Shown here one piece after another: positions 6,065 through 13,953 of a stretch of DNA of 26,796 nucleotides. The stretch is from Nitrososphaerota archaeon. Lineage in GTDB: Archaea; Thermoproteota; Nitrososphaeria; Nitrososphaerales; Nitrosopumilaceae. The notes beneath the pieces were generated by a model. The model made no database searches, had not been told where the DNA came from, and was given only the letters and a program-made list of their open reading frames with translations. How positions within the stretch are numbered: the first letter of the stretch is position 1; the number at the start of each line of letters is the position of its first letter. The stretch spans positions 1 to 26,796 of the forward strand of contig JAGWGO010000003.1 of NCBI GenBank assembly GCA_028867395.1, in the 5' to 3' direction. A program made the position numbers and the translations under genes.

Positions 6065-6919
6065 ATGGTGCAGGTAAGGGCAAGCATGCACGGCGCAGTA
6101 TCAATAGTAAATGCAATTGCGACAGGCAGGGGTGCAACACTTGGCATATCTCTTCCAATCGAGGCCCTAGTTGAGGCAGTGCCTGGAAGGGGAATAATCT
6201 TTGACAACAGAGAATCAAACCTTAGCGCCCGCCTGATAAGATCAGTAATTGAGACATCAGTTACAAGACAAGACCTTGAAAAGAACAAGATTCGAATCTC
6301 TGTCAACACCCAGATACCTTCAGGATATGGACTGAAGAGCTCAAGTGCAATCTCGTCTGTAATATCACTTGCTTGCGCAAAGATCTTCAAGCCAAAGGCA
6401 ACTGACATCGATATACTAAGGGATGGGGTCACTGCATCAATCAAGTCAAAGGTCAGCATCACGGGTGCGTTTGATGACGCATGCGGATGCTATTTCGGGG
6501 GATTTGTTGTGACAGACAATACAAACATCAAGATAATAAAATCAGAAAAGGCACCAGAGGACATCTCTGCTGTAATATTTATCCCAAAATCTCGCAAGAG
6601 GGGAAACGTCAAGAAATTAAAAATTTTACAAAACGTCTTTGCCCAGGCATGGAACCTGGCAAACAATTCAGACTACTGGAGTGCAATGACACTCAACGGA
6701 CTTGCAACATCCTCCATACTGGGCTCCGACCCACGAATTCTTACAAGCTTGATGGAAAGCGGAGCTCTTGGCGCATCAGTGTCAGGAAACGGACCTGCAA
6801 TTGCAGCAGTTGCAAAAAATGACAAGATATCAAATGTAAAAAAAATATTTTCATCCCTTGAAGGGTCAGTAATCGTATCTCAAGTCACCAACCAAAAGGC
6901 TGAAGTTCATGAAGTGTAA
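6065..6919 (+). CDS. Shikimate kinase, archaeal GHMP type
   Basis: The 284-aa protein belongs to the GHMP kinase superfamily, which in archaea supplies shikimate kinase in place of bacterial AroK/AroL; it phosphorylates shikimate at O3. Seen: N-terminal ASMHGAVSIVNAIATGRGA typical of the archaeal enzyme, the ATP-binding GHMP motif IPSGYGLKSSSA at about 84-95, and the C-terminal glycine-rich motif GASVSGNGPA. The start is taken as ATG 6065 because of the well-placed GGGAGGT; a frame-compatible TTG at 6047 would add six residues (GGSRY) that the family does not need. It sits between aroE and aroA, overlapping aroA by 11 bases, so the three should be translated together. Confidence 0.93.
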   Translation: MVQVRASMHGAVSIVNAIATGRGATLGISLPIEALVEAVPGRGIIFDNRESNLSARLIRSVIETSVTRQDLEKNKIRISVNTQIPSGYGLKSSSAISSVISLACAKIFKPKATDIDILRDGVTASIKSKVSITGAFDDACGCYFGGFVVTDNTNIKIIKSEKAPEDISAVIFIPKSRKRGNVKKLKILQNVFAQAWNLANNSDYWSAMTLNGLATSSILGSDPRILTSLMESGALGASVSGNGPAIAAVAKNDKISNVKKIFSSLEGSVIVSQVTNQKAEVHEV

Positions 6920-8177
6920 GGTCGACAAGTCAAGACTGTCAGGCAAGATCTCTTGCCCCCCAAACAAGAGCTATACACACAGGGCAGTCTTTCTGGCATC
7001 GCTTGCAGGGGGAAAGAGCACAGTTCGAAATGCCCTGCTCTCACGCGATACACTGGCAACAATAAACGCGTGCAGAATTTTTGGCTCAAAGATTACAGCC
7101 GACGGCTCCACCCTTACCATAGAAGGCACAGGCAGTGTCAATCCCACGTCACCAGAGATTGATGCATCAAACTCTGGCACCACAATCAGGATAGCTTCTG
7201 CAATTGCATCACTTGCAGATTCCAAGATCACACTTACAGGCGATGCAAGCCTCAAAAAAAGGCCAATGCAGCCGCTCCTTGACGCGCTCTCAAAGATGGG
7301 AGCAAGATGCACCTCAAATGGAGGCACTCCCCCCCTTACTGTTACTGGAAGGATTCCGGGAGGAACCACATCTATTCCAGGGTCGGTATCAAGCCAGTTC
7401 ATCTCCGCACTTTTCATTGCAGCTCCCATGACTGAGAAAGGAATCACTTTGGAGATAGAGGGTGTGATGGTCTCAAAGCCCTATCTTGATGCAACAGTTG
7501 CCACCATGAAAAAGTTTGGAGTAAGCGTTGATGCTGTAATACCGTACAAAAAATACATCATACCAAGACAGGACTATATCCCGACAGACTTTACAGTCCC
7601 TGCAGACTTTTCAAGCATGGCACTGCTTCTTTCAGCAGCTGTACTTGTGGGAGACAACATGGAGATTGCAGCACCCATAGGAGACCTGCCGCAAGGAGAC
7701 AGAGAAATGATAACACATCTTGAAAGGATGGGAGTCAAGGTCTCAATAGGGGATACAGTGAAGGTGACAGTACCGCAAAAGCTTGCAGGTGGAAGATTTG
7801 ACTTGGCAAACACGCCAGACCTTCTGCCCCCGTTGGCAATCTTGACCCTCAAGTCTTCTAGTCCAATTGAGATCTATAACGTAAAGCACGCAAGGTTCAA
7901 GGAGACTGACAGGATTGCAATCTTGGCAAGAGAGCTTGCAAAGATTGGAGTTGATGTCAAAGAAAAAGAGGACGGACTGGTTCTTGGGCCACCCGTGTCC
8001 ACGACTGGAGCAGAGCTTGACTCTGCAGACGACCACAGGCTGTTTATGGCGTTTTGCATTGCAGGAATGTTTGTAGGAGACTGCACGGTGACAGACTCCG
8101 AGTCTGTTGATGTCTCTTATCCAGAATTCATAAGCGAGATGAAGAGGACGGGGGCAAAGATAACAGTGAAGAGCTAA
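6909..8177 (+). CDS. aroA: 3-phosphoshikimate 1-carboxyvinyltransferase (EPSP synthase)
   Basis: A 422-aa EPSP synthase joining PEP and shikimate 3-phosphate. Motifs in order: PPNKSYTHRA near the N-terminus (Lys20, Ser21, Arg25 contacting substrate), NSGTTIRIA, SSQFISALF, DLLPPLAIL with the catalytic Asp region, KHARFKETDRI, and DDHRLFMAF. The usual GSKS or GDKS of the N-terminal loop reads PNKS here. Length is normal. The gene starts at ATG 6909 inside the end of shikimate kinase. It closes the aroE-kinase-aroA cluster; the next gene is 61 bases away with its own TATA-like box. Confidence 0.96.
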   Translation: MKCKVDKSRLSGKISCPPNKSYTHRAVFLASLAGGKSTVRNALLSRDTLATINACRIFGSKITADGSTLTIEGTGSVNPTSPEIDASNSGTTIRIASAIASLADSKITLTGDASLKKRPMQPLLDALSKMGARCTSNGGTPPLTVTGRIPGGTTSIPGSVSSQFISALFIAAPMTEKGITLEIEGVMVSKPYLDATVATMKKFGVSVDAVIPYKKYIIPRQDYIPTDFTVPADFSSMALLLSAAVLVGDNMEIAAPIGDLPQGDREMITHLERMGVKVSIGDTVKVTVPQKLAGGRFDLANTPDLLPPLAILTLKSSSPIEIYNVKHARFKETDRIAILARELAKIGVDVKEKEDGLVLGPPVSTTGAELDSADDHRLFMAFCIAGMFVGDCTVTDSESVDVSYPEFISEMKRTGAKITVKS

Positions 8178-8207
8178 GTTATTTTCACATCTGATAATCT
8201 GGATTGT

Positions 8208-8215
8208 TTTAATAT
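8208..8215 (+). promoter_or_regulatory. TATA-like box of 45-aa gene
   Basis: TTTAATAT centred about 27 bases before ATG 8239. Confidence 0.45.
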
Positions 8216-8238
8216 CAACCAAGATACTACACAGATGC

Positions 8239-8376
8239 ATGGACAAGAAGAAGCTAAAGAAGACAGACGAAGAGAAACTAGAGATGGAGCATGACGAAGC
8301 AAAAGAGGAGCTTCACCAAGCAGAATTGGAAGAGGGTTATGAGCAAGATGAAAAGTACGAAGAGTCAACTGACTAG
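8239..8376 (+). CDS. Very small, highly charged protein (45 aa)
   Basis: The frame ATG 8239 to TAG 8374-8376 encodes a 45-aa peptide that begins MDKKKLKKTDEEKLEMEHDE and is almost entirely Lys at the start and Glu/Asp afterwards, with an aromatic-spaced acidic tail (EEGYEQDEKYEE). It would form a long charged helix or be disordered. A TATA-like box at the expected distance supports expression. A second ATG at 8235 opens a different 19-codon frame, which I consider less likely. It precedes the phosphoesterase/HhH pair by 47 bases in the same direction. No family was recognised; acidic peptides of this kind can mimic DNA or act as chaperone-like tails, but nothing here proves it. Confidence 0.55.
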   Translation: MDKKKLKKTDEEKLEMEHDEAKEELHQAELEEGYEQDEKYEESTD

Positions 8377-8423
8377 TTTCAATAACCATCCAAGTCTTGC
8401 AAAAAGTTGGCAGTAGTGATAGC

Positions 8424-8858
8424 ATGCCAGACGAGCCAAGTCCGAGTTTTTGTAGAGAAATCATAAAGAGTTACAATAGAAAAGACCTGGCAAGACCAGT
8501 TTATGTGATACAGGAACATCATGCAAAGAGGCTCCACTGGGACCTGAGGTTTGAGATAGATGATACTTTGAAGAGTTGGGCATTGCCAAAAATTCCTCCC
8601 CAAACCGAGGGAGAAAAAAGGCTTGCAGTTGCAGTAGACGACCACCCAATAGAGTACGCATTGTTTGAGGGAGAGATACCTGCTGGAAATTATGGAGCAG
8701 GAAAGGTCGAGATCTGGGACCATGGAACGTTTGAGATTTTAGAAAAAGAGCCAAAGAAGATAGTCATCGACATCAAGGGAAACAAGCTGAAAGGAAGATA
8801 CTGCTTGCTCCACTTCAAGCCAAACGAGAAGAGCTGGCTTTTTTTCAAGTTAAAATGA
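8424..8858 (+). CDS. Stand-alone LigD-type 3'-phosphoesterase (PE domain) protein
   Basis: The 144-aa product is a complete PE domain as found at the N-terminus of bacterial LigD, a manganese-dependent enzyme that trims 3'-phosphate or 3'-ribonucleotide ends during double-strand break repair. Seen: QEHHAKRLHWDLRFEID with the metal-binding His32, His38 and Asp40, SWALPKIP, EYALFEGEIPAGNYGAG and VEIWDHGTFE. No ligase or polymerase domain is attached; free-standing archaeal PE proteins are known. Start taken at ATG 8424; an in-frame TTG at 8397 would add nine residues. The stop overlaps the next gene by 4 bases (ATGA), implying translational coupling with a helix-hairpin-helix protein. No Ku or LigD is in this window. 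Confidence 0.9.
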   Translation: MPDEPSPSFCREIIKSYNRKDLARPVYVIQEHHAKRLHWDLRFEIDDTLKSWALPKIPPQTEGEKRLAVAVDDHPIEYALFEGEIPAGNYGAGKVEIWDHGTFEILEKEPKKIVIDIKGNKLKGRYCLLHFKPNEKSWLFFKLK

Positions 8859-9484
8859 AACTAAAAGAATTTGTAGAAAAATACGGAGGTCCATACTCCA
8901 AGATGCTAGGAATTGATCTCAAAAAAGGAAATGACGATGAGATATGCAAGTGGCTGTTAGCTGCCATACTTTACAGCAAGCCGATACGAGAGTCATCGGC
9001 AACAAGGACATACCAATGCTTTGAGAAGGACGATGTCTTGACTCCAAAGGAGATAATTGAAACGGGTTGGGATGGCTTGGTCTCGATTCTTGATGAAGGC
9101 GGATATACCAGATATGATTTTAGCACCGCTAACAGATTGCTTGGAATCTTTGGAAATTTACAAAAAAATTATGAGGGAAAACTTTCAAAACTCTACGATC
9201 TAGCTTCTGACGGAAAGGATCTTGAGACTAGATTAAGATCATTAGGAAAAGGAGTTGGTGATACTACAGTCTCAATATTTCTTCGCGACATGAGAGAGAT
9301 ATGGCCAAAGGCATCTCCGACCCCAAGCCCTCTGGTAAAAATGGCAATGAAGGAGATTGGCATCAAGAATCTAGATGAGACGGCAAGGAAAGAGCGAGTA
9401 AGTGTCATTAGCCTTGAGACTGCGCTTATGAGACTTGCTAAGGATTTCATAAAAAAGGGAAAAGTGATTAAAATCACGGCATAA
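8855..9484 (+). CDS. Helix-hairpin-helix protein, glycosylase-like fold without usual catalytic residues
   Basis: A 209-aa alpha-helical protein. A helix-hairpin-helix at about 129-147 reads SLGKGVGDTTVSIFLRDM, the non-specific DNA-backbone-binding element of endonuclease III-type proteins. At the position of the endonuclease III catalytic Lys there is Asp136, and the Asp expected about 18 residues later is replaced by a Ser/Pro/Thr loop (ASPTPSP). No four-Cys iron-sulfur motif follows. So it may be a DNA-binding factor or an unusual glycosylase, not a standard bifunctional one. It overlaps the 3'-phosphoesterase gene by ATGA, which argues that the two act in one repair step. The C-terminal part is a basic helix ending KKGKVIKITA. 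Confidence 0.72.
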   Translation: MKLKEFVEKYGGPYSKMLGIDLKKGNDDEICKWLLAAILYSKPIRESSATRTYQCFEKDDVLTPKEIIETGWDGLVSILDEGGYTRYDFSTANRLLGIFGNLQKNYEGKLSKLYDLASDGKDLETRLRSLGKGVGDTTVSIFLRDMREIWPKASPTPSPLVKMAMKEIGIKNLDETARKERVSVISLETALMRLAKDFIKKGKVIKITA

Positions 9485-9493
9485 GAATTATCA

Positions 9494-9510
9494 CCATTGA
9501 TATTCAATGG
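9494..9510. repeat. Perfect 17-base hairpin/dyad just upstream of a TATA box
   Basis: CCATTGA-TAT-TCAATGG, with 7-bp perfect arms. It is 9 bases after the HhH stop and about 5 bases before the TATA box of the acyl-CoA synthetase gene, in the position of a BRE or operator. It may be a 3' hairpin, an operator, or both. Confidence 0.55.
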
Positions 9511-9514
9511 CGAC

Positions 9515-9522
9515 TATAAAAT
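9515..9522 (+). promoter_or_regulatory. TATA box of acyl-CoA synthetase gene
   Basis: TATAAAAT, a near-consensus archaeal TATA box. Normal spacing predicts a start site near 9545-9549, which is 35-54 bases before the possible start codons of the synthetase, so this mRNA should have a leader, unlike most genes in the window. Confidence 0.6.
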
Positions 9523-9548
9523 ACTAAGAAAGTCTTTGGAATACCTGT

Positions 9549-9596
9549 ATGACTAGTCGCTTAGAAAGGATTCTCAGTAAAGGATGTACGAATTAA
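9549..9596 (+). CDS. Possible 15-codon leader ORF
   Basis: ATG 9549 opens the frame MTSRLERILSKGCTN and stops at TAA 9594-9596, overlapping the first start codon of the synthetase (9584). It sits at the 5' end predicted from the TATA box, so it could be read by leaderless initiation and influence translation of the synthetase. It may equally be chance; no conservation can be checked here. Confidence 0.25.
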   Translation: MTSRLERILSKGCTN

Positions 9597-11755
9597 GAAT
9601 GTCACAAGAGAGCCTCCGGTCCATAGTCTCGCCAAAAAGTATTGCTGTCATAGGGGCATCAAACAGGCCAGAAAGTATAGGCAATGCAGTAGTCGAAAAT
9701 ATCTTGAATGGGGGCTATAGAGGAAAACTATACCCGATAAATCCTTCAACAACTGAAGTGCTGGGGATAAAATGTTATGCCAGCGTAATTGATGTGCCAG
9801 AATCAATCGATCTTGCAGTAATCATAGTTCCAAGCAAAACAGTCCCACAAGTTTTGGAAGATTGCGGCAAAAAGAAAGTCAAGGGGGCAATAATAATTTC
9901 AGCAGGCTTTAAAGAATCAGGCAAGGAGGGCAGGATGCTAGAAGAGCAGGTAGCTCAGATAGCAAAAAAGCATGGCATTCGCCTTGTCGGACCAAACTGC
10001 GTGGGTTTGATAAACTCCACACCAGAGGTTTCTCTCAATGCAAGTTTTACAAAGAGGATGCCAAAATTTGGTACCGTCTCATTAGTGTCTCAGAGCGGAG
10101 CAATTTGCGGCGCGATGCTAGAGTATGCAAAGATAAAGGCAGTCGGGTTCTCCAAAGTGTTCAGCCTTGGCAACAAAGCTGACATCAATGAAAACGATGT
10201 CCTAAGTTTTCTGTCTCAAGACCCGACAACAAAGGTCGTCCTCATGTACGTCGAGGATCTGGCTGACGCAAACAACTTCATTCGCATTGCATCGGATATG
10301 ACAAGAAGAGGTGTCAACAGCAAACCAATTCTTGCAATGAAGGTTGGCCAGTCAACAATCGGCACAAAAGCTATTGCGTCTCACACAGGTGCTCTTGCAG
10401 GCTCGGCTGAAGCTTATGATGCAATCTTCAAGCAAGCTGGCATCATCAAGACAGAGACATTGGAACAACTCTTCGATTATGCACTGGCGTTTAGTTACCA
10501 GCCAGTACCTCGTGGAGGCGGCTGTGTTGTGGTATCAAATGCAGGAGGTCCTGCAGCAATCACGGCTGACGCTTCTGTCAGATACGGTCTCAAGCTTGCA
10601 AAACTGTCTGAAAAAACCATAAACGGATTGAAAACAATTCTGCCAAAAAATGCCATGATCATCAACCCAATAGACATGATTGGCGACTCGGATACTGTGC
10701 GATATGAGAAAGCCCTGAGGTTTGTCTTGCAGGATGAGAACGTTGACTCGTGCATTGTGATTTCCACACCGCTTTTCCTGTTTGACAATGAAGCCCTTGC
10801 AAACGTTATTGTAAAAATTAGCAAAGAGTTCAAGGAAAAGACAGTCCTTGCCTGCATCACAAGTTTTATGGAAAACGAGGATGCAGAAAAGATTCTAGAC
10901 TCTAATCACGTTCCGCAATATTCATTCCCAGAGACTGCCACTGCTGCCTTGGCAGTGATGCAAGAGTTTGGAGCAATGGCAAAAAGACCACCTCCCAAGA
11001 TAGAAAAGTATGCAGTTGACAAGGCTGCTGCGAGAAAGATTATCGACGATATCAAAAAAGAGGGCAGAACTTATTTAGCAGGTCCTCAAGCTATGAAGAT
11101 CCTAAGATCGTATGGTTTTGCTACAGTAGAACCGGTTCTTGCAAGAAACGAGGAAGAGTGTGTTCAGATGGCAGCCAAGGTTGGCTATCCCCTTGTGCTC
11201 AAGATATCATCTCCCGATATAGTACACAAGGTAGATGTTGGAGGAGTCGAGATTGACTTGAAAAACGAGACCGAGGTAAGAAACGCTTTCCAAAAAATAA
11301 TGAACAGTGTGAAAAAAGCAAAACCTGATGCCGTCATACGAGGAATAACGATAGAGCAATTTGTAAAAGACGGCAAGGAAATGATAATTGGCTCAAAGCG
11401 AGACCCCCAGTTTGGTCCCCTGATAATGTTTGGCACAGGAGGCATCTATGTGAGCATCTTCAACGATGTATCATTTGGTCTTGCACCTCTAAGCGATTTT
11501 GATGCAAGCAAGATGATAGACTCAACCAAGGCATCCAAGATCCTTGCAGGTACAAGAGGCGAAAAGCCTTACGACAGACTGGCAGTCATCGATTGCCTGA
11601 AGAGACTTTCTCAGATGGTTACTGAGATTCCAGAAATTTTAGAGTTGGATGTGAACCCCTTGCTCGTCTTTGAAAAGGGCAAGGGATGCAAGGCGTTAGA
11701 TGTCAGGATTGTAATTTCTGACGGTGGAAATCAGGTACATAAAACACAACAGTGA
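9584..11755 (+). CDS. Acyl-CoA synthetase (ADP-forming), fused alpha and beta subunits
   Basis: A 723-aa NDP-forming synthetase of the succinyl-CoA synthetase superfamily, making an acyl-CoA from acid, CoA and ATP with ADP and phosphate as products. Order: CoA-binding domain (SPKSIAVIGASNRPESIGN at about 17-35), ligase-CoA domains with phospho-His267 in SHTGALAGS, then an ATP-grasp half with the second conserved His548 in VHKVDVGGVE and the C-terminal LELDVNPLLVF. Start ATG 9584 or ATG 9599 (MSQESL); the second leaves room for the AAAGGA stretch as a ribosome binding site. In ammonia-oxidising archaea such enzymes activate 3-hydroxypropionate or 4-hydroxybutyrate in the CO2-fixation cycle; the sequence alone does not tell which acid this one uses. 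It converges on porB. Confidence 0.92.
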   Translation: MYELRMSQESLRSIVSPKSIAVIGASNRPESIGNAVVENILNGGYRGKLYPINPSTTEVLGIKCYASVIDVPESIDLAVIIVPSKTVPQVLEDCGKKKVKGAIIISAGFKESGKEGRMLEEQVAQIAKKHGIRLVGPNCVGLINSTPEVSLNASFTKRMPKFGTVSLVSQSGAICGAMLEYAKIKAVGFSKVFSLGNKADINENDVLSFLSQDPTTKVVLMYVEDLADANNFIRIASDMTRRGVNSKPILAMKVGQSTIGTKAIASHTGALAGSAEAYDAIFKQAGIIKTETLEQLFDYALAFSYQPVPRGGGCVVVSNAGGPAAITADASVRYGLKLAKLSEKTINGLKTILPKNAMIINPIDMIGDSDTVRYEKALRFVLQDENVDSCIVISTPLFLFDNEALANVIVKISKEFKEKTVLACITSFMENEDAEKILDSNHVPQYSFPETATAALAVMQEFGAMAKRPPPKIEKYAVDKAAARKIIDDIKKEGRTYLAGPQAMKILRSYGFATVEPVLARNEEECVQMAAKVGYPLVLKISSPDIVHKVDVGGVEIDLKNETEVRNAFQKIMNSVKKAKPDAVIRGITIEQFVKDGKEMIIGSKRDPQFGPLIMFGTGGIYVSIFNDVSFGLAPLSDFDASKMIDSTKASKILAGTRGEKPYDRLAVIDCLKRLSQMVTEIPEILELDVNPLLVFEKGKGCKALDVRIVISDGGNQVHKTQQ

Positions 11756-11801
11756 CTCACGTAGAAAATCAGAAGCTAATTTCTAGAATTCTGTAATTAT
11801 G

Positions 11802-12725
11802 TTATTTTGTTACTGATTTCCAGTAGTAGTCAACACTTTGTTGCAACTGCGCAATTATCTTCTCTTTCCGTACCGGTTTGAACAGGTGCTCAAACCTTTC
11901 CTGCGTCTTGAGATATTCCTCTACGGGAAGTCTCTTGCCTTGAATCAACGTGTGTCTCACCTCTCCGTTTACTGCCTCCTTGAGCGGCCAGATTCCAGTC
12001 TCAACTGCAAGCTTGGCAACCCGAATCACCTTGTCAGAGTCAATTCCCCATCCCGGTGGACATGGAGAGTGCGCAATGAACAATTTTGGTCCCGTGATCT
12101 GAGAAGATTTCTCGATTTTGTGCATCACGTCAGTCATGTATGCGGGAGATATTGTTGCAACATATGGCGGTCTGTGGGCCCTCCATATCTCAAACAAGTC
12201 TTTTTTCTGCAGCGTCGAGCCTTCGATGATATCAGTCGGCACTGTGGTCTTTGTTGCAGAACCAAAAGGCGAAGATTCTGACGCTTGAAATCCAGTATTG
12301 GAATACGCCTCATTGTCGTATACCAAATAATAAAAGTCAAGCCCCCTGTGGATTGCTGCAGACGTTGCCTGGAGACCGATGCCGGATGCTGCGCCGTCTC
12401 CTGTGAGAACAAGAACCTTGAGGTCGTCTTTTTTGTCTACCTTCTTCTTTTCAATTAGCATATCGAGTGCGTCTCTTACACCTTGGGCAGCAGCAGGTGC
12501 GCTTGCCATCGCTGTGTAAAACCAGGATGACTTGAACGGAGTGTATGGAAATACCGAGAGCATGGTCATGCACCCCGCCGCGTTAATCGTGATTGCGTTT
12601 GGTCCAAGCATCTTTTCAAAAATTCTGACAAGGAGTGCGCCTCCACAGCCTGCGCACAGTAGAGTACCTGGCACAAGTTCTTCTTCAAGCGGCATGTCCT
12701 TTAGCGTCTTGTACTTGCTATCCAT
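11802..12725 (-). CDS. porB: 2-oxoacid:ferredoxin oxidoreductase, beta subunit (PorB type)
   Basis: The 307-aa beta subunit carries the thiamine-diphosphate site: CAGCGGALLVR near the N-terminus, GDGAASGIG as the Mg/TPP motif and NEAYSNTGFQ. It decarboxylates a 2-oxoacid and, with the alpha and gamma/delta subunits, passes electrons to ferredoxin with formation of acyl-CoA (or the reverse carboxylation). Pyruvate is the most likely substrate by resemblance (NTGFQ-S and PCPPGWG), but 2-oxoglutarate cannot be excluded. The ATG at 12725 overlaps the end of porA by 8 bases. It is the last gene of the zinc-ribbon-porGD-porA-porB cluster and converges with the acyl-CoA synthetase 46 bases away. Confidence 0.93.
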   Translation of the reverse strand: MDSKYKTLKDMPLEEELVPGTLLCAGCGGALLVRIFEKMLGPNAITINAAGCMTMLSVFPYTPFKSSWFYTAMASAPAAAQGVRDALDMLIEKKKVDKKDDLKVLVLTGDGAASGIGLQATSAAIHRGLDFYYLVYDNEAYSNTGFQASESSPFGSATKTTVPTDIIEGSTLQKKDLFEIWRAHRPPYVATISPAYMTDVMHKIEKSSQITGPKLFIAHSPCPPGWGIDSDKVIRVAKLAVETGIWPLKEAVNGEVRHTLIQGKRLPVEEYLKTQERFEHLFKPVRKEKIIAQLQQSVDYYWKSVTK

Positions 12726-13953
12726 TCACATCTCCCTTGCCTGCAATTTTCAGCATCTCCTTGACTGAACTCCAGTTGTCTTCGGTGAAGAGAAGAACGC
12801 TTTGCACCTTGGGCGCTTCACCTGACATTGCGCCTTCAAGTGTACTTGCAATATGCCTAAACTCTGAGAGGCTTATTCTTTTTCCGCCAAGACCTCCAAC
12901 AAACGATATGATTGCTCCTGGCCTCTCCTTGATGTGGTAGAGGGCGCTTACTATCTCAGGGTACAAAATTCCGCCGCTGCCAACTGAGATGTTTTGATCA
13001 ATTACTGCAACTGCCTTTTTTCCTTCAAGTTTTTTTGCAATCTCTTGTTTTGGAAACGGACGTATCATCCTGATTCTTAAGATTCCAACCTTCTTGCCCT
13101 CTTCTCGAAGCTTGGCAACAGCTGCCTTTCCCATCGTTGTAAATGAGTTTGTCATCACGATGACGTAATCTGCATCATTTAACATGTATTCGTCTGTTAG
13201 CCCATGTCTTCTTCCAAACATTTTTTCAAATTCTGATGATACCTCCTCGTGAACCCTTAACGCATTAAGCGATGCAAGATGAATTTGATACTTGAAGTAC
13301 GAGTATGCGCTGCTGTCAAGAACCGAGACCCCCATAGATATTGGATTGCTTGCATTTAGGTATCCAAACGTAGGTCTGTATTGTGGCAAGAATTTTGCTA
13401 CCTCATCTTCTTGTGGAACCATGACTGGCTCACGGGTATACGACAGATAGAACCCGTCTAGATTCACAATTACCGGGAGCCTTACTCTGTTGTCTTCGGC
13501 AATCCTGTACGCCATTATCACAGAATCCAAGACCTCCTGGCATGTCTCTGCATGAATCTGTATGAATCCACTATCGCGTGCAGCAAGCACATCGTTGTGG
13601 TCAGGCTCCATCGTTATTGGAGCAGCAAGTGCTCGAGATACATTTGCAAGTACGATTGGTGCACGCCATCCCGAGAGGTTATATAGCATCTCAAACGCAT
13701 ATAGCAATCCTTGGCTTGAGGTGGCAGTAAAAGTCCTTGCTCCAGTAAGTGATGCCGCTCCTGCTCCAGTTATCATCGAGTGCTCTGAATCATATGTGAC
13801 AAATCTTGCAATCATCTTTCTCTCATTTATCCAGCGTGACAATAGTTCGATAATCTCAGTTTGCGGAGTGATCGGGTATGCCGGAATGTAATCCACATTG
13901 CAAAGCCTGACTCCGGTTGCAACAGCGGCATTTCCTGTTAGTAGTTCCTTCAT
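12718..13953 (-). CDS. porA: 2-oxoacid:ferredoxin oxidoreductase, alpha subunit (PorA type)
   Basis: The 411-aa alpha subunit begins MKELLTGNAAVATGVRLCNV and continues with YPITPQTEIIELL, the pyrimidine-binding domain motif, and TSSQGLLYAFEML; the C-terminal part has the transketolase-like domain (YVIVMTNSFTTMGKAAV, RMIRPFP). Start chosen at ATG 13953 because it forms an ATGA overlap with the preceding porGD stop and matches the family N-terminus; an upstream in-frame ATG at 14016 would add 21 residues of iron-sulfur-domain frame-shadow sequence. It ends 8 bases inside porB. The complex is cytoplasmic and needs ferredoxin. Confidence 0.93.
   Translation of the reverse strand: MKELLTGNAAVATGVRLCNVDYIPAYPITPQTEIIELLSRWINERKMIARFVTYDSEHSMITGAGAASLTGARTFTATSSQGLLYAFEMLYNLSGWRAPIVLANVSRALAAPITMEPDHNDVLAARDSGFIQIHAETCQEVLDSVIMAYRIAEDNRVRLPVIVNLDGFYLSYTREPVMVPQEDEVAKFLPQYRPTFGYLNASNPISMGVSVLDSSAYSYFKYQIHLASLNALRVHEEVSSEFEKMFGRRHGLTDEYMLNDADYVIVMTNSFTTMGKAAVAKLREEGKKVGILRIRMIRPFPKQEIAKKLEGKKAVAVIDQNISVGSGGILYPEIVSALYHIKERPGAIISFVGGLGGKRISLSEFRHIASTLEGAMSGEAPKVQSVLLFTEDNWSSVKEMLKIAGKGDVNG

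Noticed and set aside
5920..6462. 180-codon minus-strand frame
   Set aside because: Antisense to the aroE end and shikimate kinase; no recognisable domain and no promoter-like sequence.
7743..8246. 167-codon minus-strand frame over the end of aroA
   Set aside because: Antisense shadow of a well-supported gene; Cys/His-rich composition typical of the opposite strand.
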